A stretch of DNA of 64,000 nt from Atherix ibis (Eukaryota > Arthropoda > Insecta > Diptera > Athericidae): the NCBI GenBank assembly GCA_958298945.1, contig OY282610.1, positions 25,506,233-25,570,232 on the forward strand, written 5' to 3'. The position numbers and the translations under genes are program-made. Shown piece by piece: positions 45,780 to 56,214 of this stretch. Under the pieces are notes generated by a model. That model saw only the letters and a program-made list of their open reading frames with translations. It made no database searches and was not told the DNA's origin. Position 1 is the stretch's first letter, and every line of letters begins with the position of its first letter.

Positions 45780-46250
45780 TGGGATAGTTGGGACTGCAAC
45801 TTTTTATAACGAGCATGAGACAATTCTCGAACAAAGGGAATATTTAAGTCACGATGAATAACTCTCATACGAACATAGAACGAGGCAACAATGATTATTC
45901 GAAGATTTTGGATTGAAGAGATAGGATTCGTGAGGAATTGGAACGGTAAGTAGTTCCTTAAAGGTCAATACCGTACGTCCAGATCGGTATAAAATTTTGT
46001 TGTAAATTAAAAATTTGGTCGTTCGTTTCAGCTTTGATAGATAGTCCAGACGTCTGTCAAGTTTAATCTCGTCTGAAGGTTTAACGTAACGTAATGGAAA
46101 GCAATAATAGTCATATGTTATCTTCCGAATTGGTAGCTGTTACAGTTTTGGAATAAGTTGGGATGTTGAAGATATAAAGATTATGCAAAAGTGGGCCAAG
46201 AATACTGCCTTGAGGAACTTCAGCCTTAATAGAGGATATTTCAGAATAGT
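45780..46250 (-). mobile_element. Jockey-clade LINE fossil, internally deleted
   Basis: The minus strand reads AEVPQGSILGPLLHNLYIFN (about 46228-46170). This is the reverse transcriptase PQGS motif intact, then IPTYSKTVTATNSEDN where the family has the YADD catalytic region. After a deletion come IPIWTYGIDL (about 45990), SNSSRILSLQSKI, RVIHRDLNIPFVRELSHARY and KKLQSQLS. The last segment spells the C-terminus of the RT-containing ORF2. It is related to, but clearly diverged from, the copy at 3880-4800. Confidence 0.8.
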
Positions 46251-46254
46251 CAGT

Positions 46255-46920
46255 ATTAAATGTTACTTTTAAAATAAGAAAATATGTTAACGGATATTTA
46301 TTGTTAAATCTTAATAATTAATTGAATAATAACTTTTGAATGAATGAGTAGATTTTCACTCTCAAAATTCAAGATAATTTCTTTCGATTATAAATAAAAA
46401 TCTGTGGTTTTATGGTAGCTATAATAATTGATATTTTCATTCATTAGTCTTTAATAACTAAATTTATATGATAATTAATATATGAAAAGATTGTAATTAT
46501 CTAATAATGGTAGATTTCCGTACAAGAAAATGTGAGAATTTTTTCATATAAAAGTTCATGTAACTTGATGGAAATTTTAACGAGTTTCCATGAAAAAATT
46601 CAAAAGACAAAAGACAATATAACATTTGATAGCAGGAAGAAAAAAGGTAAAAAATAAATTTGAGGGATTTTGTTTGTTGATTATTTATCTTTCTTCGTTT
46701 TTTATTTGTTCTCTGTTCAAATTAATTGTAAATTACAATCAAATTCACAGAAATGATTATGATCCTATTGCATAATTATTATCGTGTCAAATGCAGAAAA
46801 TTTCAGAAATTAATAATAGCGAAAACTAATTATTGTGTATCAAAAGAATAAGCTTTAATATTTCTTATTCTACTCAATTTCATCTCCGGTAATTGAGTTT
46901 TTTTATTATAAATTTTGAAT
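46255..46920. other. AT-rich spacer
   Basis: No gene or repeat I can support. Confidence 0.4.
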
Positions 46921-46924
46921 TCAC

Positions 46925-47850
46925 TTTTTGCCGATGCCAGCGCCTCGCCCACATTTTTAGCGAATGAAATAGAATCACTCGCAGATGCCGCCATTTGTAA
47001 ATTTTCTTTTTTCTCTCTGTCACTCTCACTTTAATTTAATAAAATTTATTCCATTCTCCTTTTTTTTTTGGATAATAGATAATTATGGTTTTGTTTTCCT
47101 TACCGATGCTAGCGCCTTGTTTCGCTATTTTTTTTTTTTGTAATTAAATAGAACCACTCTCAAATGCCGCCATTTGTAAATTTTCTTTTTTCTCTCTATT
47201 ACTCTCACTTTCATCCAACAAAATTTTTTACAGTCTCCTTTTTTTGTGAATAATAGATAATTATGGTTTTGTTTTTCTTACCGATGCTAGCGCCTTGTCT
47301 CGCTAACTTTTTTTTTGTAATTACCATAAATAAAACTACTCGCATATGTCGCCATTTGTAAATTTTCTTCTTTTTCTCTGTTACTCTCACTTTCATCTAA
47401 TAAATTTGTTCCGTTATCTTTTTTTTGTGGATAATAGATAATTGTGCTTTTATTTGCCTTGCTGATGCTAATGCCTTGTCTCGCTAACTTTTTTTTTGTA
47501 ATTAAATAGAACCACTCTCAGATGTCACAATTTGTAAATTTTCTTCTTTCTCTCTGTTACTCTCACTTTCATTTAATATACTTTGTGACAGTCTCCTTTT
47601 TTGTGGATAATAGATAATTGTGCTCTTATTTTCCTTACCGATGCTAGCGCCTTGTCTCGCTAACGTTTTTTGCAATTAAATAGAACCACTCGCAAATGTC
47701 GCCATTTGTAAAATTTTGATTTCTTCCCCTATTTCTGTTACTTTGATTTAATAAAATTTACGTGCTCATAATTTTTTGTGGATAGTTATACTCTTATTCC
47801 TCTAACCGATGCCAACGCCTATAAGCGAATAAAATAGAACTGTTCGTAAA
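46925..47850. repeat. Tandem repeat, 178-bp unit, about five and a half copies
   Basis: The phrase CCGATGCTAGCGCCTTG (or a variant) recurs at 46931, 47103, 47281, 47461, 47638 and 47806 (spacing 172, 178, 180, 177, 168). Each unit also holds ATAGAACCACTC, GCCATTTGTAAATTTTC, TCTCTCTGTTACTCTCACTT and GGATAATAGATAATT in the same order. Copies are 80-90 percent alike by eye. The outermost copies are the most diverged, as expected for an array homogenised from the centre. Confidence 0.92.
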
Positions 47851-47854
47851 TGTT

Positions 47855-49275
47855 GCTTTTTCAAAATTGGCATTTTAATAAGGAATTATGCAAATATTTT
47901 TATATCGAAAAAAATAAATAAAGGAAATATTTTCAATTCTTATTTTTTATCTGAAAAAAGAATAGATTGATTTTGAGATAAATTATTATTTTTCTATACT
48001 TAAAACTAATAAATTTTTGCATATTTTCAGTTTTTCGTAATTTAATTGCAACACTCACAGATCAATAAAGTAAAACATAAAAGAAAATATTTTCTATTTT
48101 CATCTACGACTGGTATTTTTTATGCTGTTTACGTTTACAGAATATGAACAGAATTTATTTTAATGTTTCTTTTTCTTCTTGTTGATTTGTTTTTAATTAA
48201 ATTCTGAACTTGTTAGTCAAATTGAAATTCTACCAACACTTGTAATAATGTAAAAGCTGAAGAAAAAAAAATTAGGTAGACAATTTGAGTAAATTTTTAA
48301 TTTATTCTCTTCCGTTATTTTTTATGGCAAGTCTATTGTTGACGCAGACTTCAGTGATAGACGACTAGTAGTAGTTGTGCGTCATTGAATTCTCATACGA
48401 ACACGAGTTAATGAATGGCCGTCGCCCTCACAGGTAAGACTTGATTTCAACTGTAAATGTTAAAGTACCTTGGACTGTTACTTACGTTTAAATTCTCAAA
48501 GTATTTAGATCTGAACTTTATTAATCAAACAAAAAAAAAATCTTACTTGGAAATGAACGTTGAATTAAGTTTATGCGTAGAAAGGTATAGTCAGACACGT
48601 AATTATATCGACTGTCTTTTAAATATAATAAATAATATTCAGAAAATAAAGTCAAATGGAAATATTCTGTGCTTTCCTATACAATTCTTAGCTCCTGTTC
48701 AGGGACAATAAGTGCAATTTTCCTCCTACAGACAATAATTAATCTTTTCCGAACGATTGCTATGCACTTTCATATTGATTACTGTTAACCGGAAAACATT
48801 TATGAATTAAAATAATGAATAAAATTATACCAATTGATCTTTCGATAAATTTCTTCAACATATTTTTTATTCACTTTAACATTTCGTATTCAGTTCAAGA
48901 ACAATATTATTGCAGGAAGAAGAAATTAAATCATGCGCCAAATAGAATTATAATAATTTTTTTTTCTTCATTTTAATAACGAAATTTACATTTTCCATTT
49001 CCTTAAAAAGAATTTTTTTTTTATTTTTCATAAGAATATTATTTTATAGAATTTATAAATTATTAAATTGAGAATAGTAATCGATGAAAATTATATGAGT
49101 TTCATTGGGAAATTTATGTGGCTTAAATACTACAAATGTCTAATAACCGTTAATTAACAGTTCGGAAATTTTTTTATTAATTGTATTAATCTACGGTGTA
49201 TGATAACAGTTTTTTTTTATACAAAATTTAAAGATATCAGTCTAAACTATTTATAGTCTTAATAAAATGGTTAGA
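47855..49275. other. Gene-free stretch
   Basis: The open plus frame 48457-48711 (84 codons) begins MLKYLGLLLTF, reminiscent of the KYLGLxLD motif of Jockey-like reverse transcriptases. The rest does not align with that family. I see no other signal. Confidence 0.35.
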
Positions 49276-49279
49276 AACC

Positions 49280-49705
49280 AATATGTTCTAGGTTAAAATG
49301 TTCAAGTTTAGGTGAAAAAAGTCAGTCATGCCCAAAACGCATAATGTCAACTGACCTCCAGGATCATGCAATTTGACACCATTGGACTTTTTTCTTATAA
49401 ATTTTTTTAATTAAATATCATATAAATAAAGATTTATTTTTGAACTTAAAAAAATATAAAATTAAATATCATTAAATTAATTGCAAAATTAAACTTCGAA
49501 ATGTGCAAAAAGCTCATCTTTTAAATGACCTTTAAAGGATCGCATTTTCCAAGAGATTTCTTGGTAATTACAATATATAAATAATATAATATTTTATGTA
49601 AAATGGCAAAATATATGTAATATATACAAATAAAATTTAAATAAAAACCTATATTAAAAATATTCTATATTGAATTTTAATTTCAAACATCCAAACTGGA
49701 TAACT
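49280..49705 (+). mobile_element. WPPRS-family transposase fragment
   Basis: The plus strand reads NV-N, a stop in place of Trp, then PPGSCNLTPLDFFL (49347-49395), then a MCKKLIF-like block near 49502 and the 3' signature AATGGCAAAA (about 49603) and AAACTGGATAACTC (about 49692-49705). Confidence 0.72.
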
Positions 49706-49709
49706 CTTT

Positions 49710-51830
49710 ACTTTACTTAAACATTACAAATGTCATCGTAACATCACGTAAACATTACAAATGTCATTTTTTTAATCGCAAATTAAAACTAAATTCTTTA
49801 AAAACTAGTTTTCTCTTATAGCTGATTTAATATTTATTTAACGATTTTTTTAAACTCGAATAAAGAATAGGGAAAAGTTTTTTTTTTTCGATCGTTTATT
49901 TATTTTTGATTGATTTCAGATCGGATATTTCTGTAAGCGCAAACAAATTGTACTTGAAAATTATTACAGAAATATTTCATAAACGATATTTTATTACAAA
50001 TTTTAATCGTAATAATCGTATGATTAATATAGTGTAATAATCATGAGAGGGGAGAAGAAAAAAAATCGAGAATTATTTCAGAAAATAAACTTATGGGATT
50101 TGATTGGCTGGAGGAAGGGACAGACGATGGCGTAACGTTCGATTAGTTTGAAAATAAATGGTAAAAATAAGGCAACCAACAAAAAAAAAAAAAAATGTTT
50201 TATATATGACTAAATCCCCATAAACGTGGGTAATAAAATTATTCAACTTAGCTTGTCTGGTGAGATAACGGACGTTGCTTTCGAAATGCCCAAACAACGT
50301 GGCACGGAGGCTTGGAGCCTTAAGGCTGGTTGGTTAGTAATACCAACCGTTCGAGGTCAAAGAGATTTTATTTGCTTCGAAAAATTTGCATCATTCCCAC
50401 TTTAACTGGTATACAGAATGGAATGTGGAACAAGTAAGGTATGAGATCGTATAAGTCGACAAAATTTCAGACTTGAAGAAAAAAGAAGCAAAAAATAAAT
50501 ACCAACGAGAAAAATGACTGGACAATATTCCAGTATGGATACAGCCTTAGATACATTGCCCACAATGGAGACGGTTTCAGTACAGACAAATGTGAATTAA
50601 ATATATTGTAGTATAACTAATCGATAATAATATTAGCAATGGTTTCATGGAAATCCACCACATTACATTTATTGGTTTTGTCGGAAGTAGGGGGGGGGGG
50701 TAATTGGAAAATTAAAATGTGTAAGGTCAAAATGGTATTAAACCAGAATAATTCGTAAAAGTACTCATCTATCTTTTGCACTCATTCACAATTTTGTATC
50801 GACTTCTTTCACTTTTGGTGTGCGCTTGTGTCTGCCTGTTGTCCTTCCTGCCTCTCCAGAATCGCTTTGCATTAAAATCTGTTCATTACTTTACCACCCG
50901 ACTAGCAACTAACAACCGAACAATGTCGGTCGCATCGATTCAATAATAATAATAATAATAATAAAAAAATTAAAATCTCAACTTTCATCCCGTTGCGGCG
51001 CGTAGTCTCGGTAAAATGCATTCTCCACGCCACTCGAAATCCCCAATAACGCCGATCGAAAATGTTACATAAAAAATGAGATGAGAATATCAACTTGTGC
51101 GATGGGGAATCACTTTGGAAAAAAAATCAAATATTAAATGTTAATCATACAACCAGGATCCTCTCCCCCCTTTACCACTTAATTATTGTTTTTTTTTTTT
51201 CTCTCTTTTTCTATCAGCCCCAAAAAGGAGTAAGTTTCTCTGCCAAAAACGGCTCTTCGTTTTGGCGATTTGTCTTTATTACATTTGTGAGGTGTTAAAA
51301 AATGTTTTTCTATTTGTTTTTTTTTTTTTTTTTTTTTTGGAATATTATTTTAGTTTTGGAAAAAATAACGTAAAAGTTAAAAAGATAAATCGCGACCTCA
51401 TCAGAAACTGAATACTGGTATCCCATGTTCGGTATTTATTATTGGACAATTATACAAGTTTGTAATAGTCGTAAAATATTATATGAAACTAACTGGGGAG
51501 TATATATTATAGCGTGCTTATTGGAAAATACCAAAACGATCGTATCGGACCGGATAGCTCTAGTCCCCCCACGGTGTGCAGTGTGCAGCAGGCAAATACA
51601 ATATTTTTCGCTGCATTGTGTTTGTGTAAAGATTGAGAAACAGTGCAACATTCACTTTTATTTTCCGAAATGTCAACCGGCGCGACGCGACACGATCACC
51701 GCCAGCTGCATTTGTACTGTCCAGTGCCGTGCCTTGCCAAAAAAAAAAAAAATTAGCGGTTACCGAGTCGTTAAAGGCGCGCGCGGTTGACGCAGCAGGG
51801 CAGATTGGTCAGACAGGCTGGTAAACACAA
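49710..51830. other. Gene-free stretch with GC-richer patches
   Basis: 50780-51070 and 51530-51830 are much GC-richer than the surroundings, with CCGGCGCGACGCGACACGA-like sequence at about 51679. The frame 51425-51790 (121 codons) overlaps the second patch but has no domain or splice support. An (AAT)n tract lies at 50941-50963, and runs of G and T at 50690-50700 and 51318-51340. The patches could be promoter or 5' UTR sequence of an unplaced gene. Confidence 0.4.
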
Positions 51831-51833
51831 GAA

Positions 51834-52550
51834 GTTATCCAATTTGTTCGTCGGAAAGAAAACTTTAATCAAATTCACTTTAAATTTACAATTTAGTAAA
51901 ACATTTTAATAAATATATTGCTTGAACTTTGCCATTACTCGTTAATAAAAAAAAATAATATAATTAAAATAGTCAGCATGAGATTTATTGTAGTACTCAA
52001 TCGTTTTCCTTTTTTTTTTTAATAATTTCGATCTGTAATTCGGCTATTACTTAATGGATATTGATGTTAAAATACTATAAAATTTCCAAATTTTCTATAT
52101 AAACATACTGTTTTATATATGTTAATAATAAAAATTCCAACTGTGTCAAATTGCATGATCTTGGAGGCTTATTAACATTATCAAAAACCGAAATTACACG
52201 TCCTTGGAACTTACCGCGCAAAATTTCTTATGTTGTATAAGATCACATATTAAAATTTTTCAATTTAGGTCAAAAATAATCAGTTATCATGTAACCATAG
52301 TGATCAGAATTGACTGACGGTAACAATTTCTCCCCGTCAATTTTCAAAGAAATACTGTGACACTATTTATACCAAAAAAAAAAGTCAATTTTCACAAATA
52401 TAATTGCTTTTTCCTAGTTGCTTAGGAATTTTTCAAGTCCCATATAAGGTAATTTTGTTTATTTACGTATTCAGCAAGCAAAAAAGAAGCTTTATCGCTG
52501 AAAAAAATTATCTCCTCTTAAAGCACCGAACGTGGCCATAGCAGGAAGAT
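51834..52550 (-). mobile_element. Degenerate WPPRS/DEAHF-family transposon, most complete minus copy
   Basis: The minus strand reads FFSDKASFLLAEYVNKQNYL (52492-52433; the family's SDEAHF is changed to SDKASF, keeping the Asp and losing Glu and His) and IWDLKN. Next come KFQGRVISVFDNVNKPPRSC (52241-52182) and NLTQLEF, INIH then a stop and VIAELQI (about 52060-52025), and TAATGGCAAAG near 51930. The terminus AAATTGGATAACTT is at 51847-51834. About 200 bp between the DEAHF and WPPRS blocks are unreadable. It is inactive. Confidence 0.75.
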
Positions 52551-52559
52551 TTTTTTTTT

Positions 52560-52715
52560 TTTTAAAAAAAACTTTATAATTTTATAATTTGAACATATTA
52601 TTTTTTTAAATTAAATTATGGCAAAATATATTATAAATTAATATAGTTTTGGTTGATAAATGTTTGTTTGGAAATTATTAAATAATAGTATTATACATTC
52701 CAAACTACAAAATGG
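52560..52715 (+). mobile_element. 3' end fragment of the WPPRS transposon family
   Basis: Plus strand with TTATGGCAAAATATATTATA (52616-52635) and a terminal TTCCAAACTACAAAATGGAT (52696-52715). It sits head-on to the minus copy at 51834-52550. Confidence 0.6.
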
Positions 52716-52719
52716 ATAT

Positions 52720-55215
52720 TGTCAAAAAATTGATTAAGTCAATATAACGATTTTTTTTTCCACTTTTAGGAAGTTTACTCTCTGATTTGGTGCAGGGGGT
52801 CTGAATCACTGAGATTAAATTCAAATTCAAATATTCCTCACCTTTTCCCCCTAACCTTTCCCTAACAATTTTTTTCACTTTGGTTTTTCCTTTTATTTAT
52901 TAAAACAAATTAAATATTATTTTTCAAAAATAAAATTCTAATATTAATAAGATAAGAAGTTTTAGGAAATTTAACTTTTTAAAAGTTCCACGTGCTTTTT
53001 AGTGTTTTTTTTTTTGTTTTTTTTTTTGCATAAAATTTTATTCAAGTTCACAATGGTGAGATATTGAAAAAAAAGAATTAATTTCAAATTTGTTTGGCTA
53101 CAAAAATAACCGCTAAAATAAAAAATCTTTTTCTAAATGCAATCGTAGAAAGGTAAATTTGGCAATAAATTCCATTTGAATTGTGCAAATTAATTTAATA
53201 ATACAATAAAAGAAAAAAAAAGTACTAACATAATTGAATAGAGGTGAGAAAAAATAAAAAAAAAAAATATTTCAATATTTATTTATTATAACCGGTATTT
53301 TGATCAGTAAAGTAACGAAAAATTAATCGTAATTTATTTTTAGGGCAAGGATTTTTAAAAGGTATTTTTTTTCTATATTTTGTTGTTGTTGTTGTTGTTT
53401 TTTTTGTTTTTTTTTTTAAATGAAATTCTCTGTTAATCTCACTTTGATTTAATTAAGTTTATTTTCTTCTCCTTTTTTATGATTTCTTTTTGTTTGTTTG
53501 ATTGGGGATAATCGTATTTTTCGTGTACCATTTTAAGATATATTTACACTCAGTCAGTTATGGGCTTTTATTTGAAATTATTATAAACATGAAAAAAGTG
53601 TAGATTTTTTAAAAAATAGTTTTTTTTTTAGAAATGATATTCAAGAAATTTACTATAGATTTTTTTTTTTACAAGATAAAAAATATTCTTGAGTTATTTA
53701 ATGGAGAAAATATCATATCAAGTTTGAATTTGATTTCATTCAGCCTTTTTTTAAGTATTTAAATTTTCTTTCACTTTCTTCCCTTATTTTTTAATGAAAC
53801 TTTTTAATAATAATAATATAACTTTTATATAAAAAATTATATAATTTCAATATATCGAAAAAAAAAAATTGCCAAAAATTTCTAACACAAAAAGAAAGTT
53901 GACAAAATTTACTTTGAGTTGGTTTCTATTTTTGCGCATCTTATTGTTGGGTGGGGGGGGGGGGGGAGAGGGGGGGTGGTAGGGTTAAATCAATAAAACT
54001 CTATTGATATTAATTTAGGAATAATAATAAAGTGGAGTTGTTTTTGTTTGTTTGTTATTAATAAAAACTCTATAATTTTTGAGAAATTTGTTTGAAAATT
54101 CTCACTTTTCGTTTGGGTTCACAAATGATGTTCGATTGCATAAAAAAGTGATGGACTTCCCACATATGAATAAAGGTAGACTATTTTTTCCATTTTTATT
54201 ACTCTCTTAGACTGTTACTATTATTTAAGAGTCATGTACGAAGGCGCACACATATTAAAAGGTATAATTTTCGATCGGAAACTGCAAATTTTTCCTGTTC
54301 AATTTATTGATGAGTGTAGAGAAAAGCAATATTTGCAAAAATAAAAGTGGTTTGCGTCTTTTCCCAATTAGGGAGAATATCTAATGTCAACCAACTGTCA
54401 TTTGTGATTCCATATAGTTCGCGATATGTTAATTAAAAAATACCTAGATGGGACCGTACGTCAGATTTCCGTATATGTATATGCAATTTTCTGCCACAAT
54501 TATTTCAGAAGCGGCAAGAAATCGTACTTCTTATATAGTTTTGTGTAGATTTTTTTTATGTAGACTGTCATCTAGTTTTCATAATAGGAATTTATTGAAT
54601 TGTAAAAGCATAATTTATATTCATTTTAATTGACTTATTGGAAACAAAAATACAATTTAAAAACAATAACAACAGGCAATTTTTTTATTTTTTGTACAAT
54701 CTTTTGATATTTTAGGTTTATTATATTTATTTTGTAAATATTAATCAAATATAAAATGCCTCAATTTTATAGACTTTCGCAGAGTTTTAAAATGCGCCAT
54801 TCTCCATGAAAGTGGTAACATACCGAAATGCTTGCATACTTTTATTGTTTTTCACTTATCGGAAAGTGTAAGTGGAAGTGTTTTTATCTTTTTTGAAGTA
54901 TTTATTAAAATGTAAGTATTTATAGAAATAATTATATTGTTGATAATATTTAATAGGAAGTTTTTCTTTTAGAATATGAAGAATTTCTTTCTTTCGGTAA
55001 GTTGATATCTTCACTTTTACTGCAGAAAATAACAAAAATTTGGTTTATATTTTGTTTAAATGGCTTTCAATAATTTATTTTGTTCAAAAAGTGGTTAAAA
55101 AGTGAACAGTTCCGTCATTCAATAAATGTAAACAAATTGTGATTTTGACAGTTCAATGTTTATCCGAAAATAGTTCAGTGCCGGTGTACGTAAAATGTGT
55201 GTAAGAATATTTAAG
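52720..55215. other. Gene-free AT-rich stretch
   Basis: Long T and A runs and no exon or transposon motif. It contains the G-rich run at about 53950-53980. Confidence 0.4.
53950..53980 (+). repeat. G-rich run (possible G-quadruplex)
   Basis: About 26 of 31 bases are G, with a run of 14 followed by AGA and a run of 7. It is the only strong quadruplex-type sequence in an AT-rich window; shorter G runs occur at 32884 and 50690 and a C run at 60679. Confidence 0.8.
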
Positions 55216-55221
55216 GGTTAA

Positions 55222-55292
55222 ATTAAGTGCAGATGAATTAAATAAATATTTTAATTGATTAAGATTATTTATTTAATCTATCTGCACTTAAT
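55222..55292. repeat. Inverted repeat (25-bp arms)
   Basis: 55222-55246 (ATTAAGTGCAGATGAATTAA, then ATAAA) pairs with 55268-55292, with two mismatches. The loop is 21 bp. Confidence 0.88.
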
Positions 55293-55530
55293 GAAAGTAG
55301 TGAAAAAGTGATCGAATTCATATCAGGCTTTATTGTTTTTAAGCTAGGCAAGTCGTTTGGCTTCTTAAAATAATCTTGTGAAAGTCTATTTTAAAAAAGA
55401 ATATTGTGTTTTTTTTAGTTTAATTTTTAAAAAAAAATTAATTCCATCAAACAACAAAGCCTGCAATATTTAAAAAAATCGATTTCTTTACGCACAAATG
55501 ACATCATATATGAAAAAGGGTTTTGTACGA

Positions 55531-56212
55531 ACCGCTTCAATCGCATACTGAAGTTTAAAATTGACCCCCAATGATTTACGCCGTTTCTGTTATTTTGCAT
55601 GCGTGTGCCGTCTTACGTAATGTATTAGCAACATAATTTTGAGAGAACTTTTGTATAGAGGCCTATCCAGTTCTTCTATAATCTAAGTTTTAAACAAACC
55701 GCTTCAATCGCATACTGATTGGCCCAAGTTTAAAATTGCCCCCACTGATTTATGCCGTTTCTGTTATTTTGCATGCGTGTGCCTTCTTACGTAATGTATT
55801 AGCAACAAAATTTTGAGAGAACTTTTGTATAGAGGTCTATCCAGTTCTTCTTTAATCTAAGTTTTAAACGAACCGCTTCAATCGCACACTGATTGGCCCA
55901 AGTTTAAAAATGCCCCCACTGATTTATGCCGTTTCTGTTATTTTGCATGCGTGTGCGTTCTTACGTAATGTTTTGACAACAAAATTTTGAGAGATCTTTT
56001 GTATAGAGGCCTATCCAGTTCTTCTATAATCTAAGTTTTAAACGAACCGCTTCAATCGCACACTGATTGGCCCAAGTTTAAAATTGGCCCCCCCACTGAA
56101 TTACGCCGTTTCTGTTATTTTCATGTGTGTGCGTTCTACGAATGTTTTGCCAACAAAATTTGGAGAGAACTTTTGTATAGTGGCCTATCCAGTTCTTCTA
56201 TAATCTAAGGAT
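55531..56212. repeat. Tandem repeat, about 174-bp unit, four copies
   Basis: Units begin ACCGCTTCAATCGCA at 55531, 55698, 55872 and 56046 (spacing 167, 174, 174). Each contains GCCGTTTCTGTTATTTTGCA, TTGAGAGAACTTTTGTATAG and CCTATCCAGTTCTTCT in order. The first copy lacks ATTGGCCCA, and the fourth loses a few bases in TTACGTAATG. Copies are about 90 percent alike. Confidence 0.93.
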
Positions 56213-56214
56213 AG

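Noticed and set aside
48457..48711. Jockey-like reverse transcriptase fragment (KYLGLLLT start)
   Set aside because: Only a handful of residues resemble the family motif and the remainder does not align, so the evidence is too thin.
51425..51790. 121-codon plus-strand frame
   Set aside because: No domain. It crosses a run of A and an overlapping minus frame of similar quality exists, as expected by chance in base-balanced DNA.
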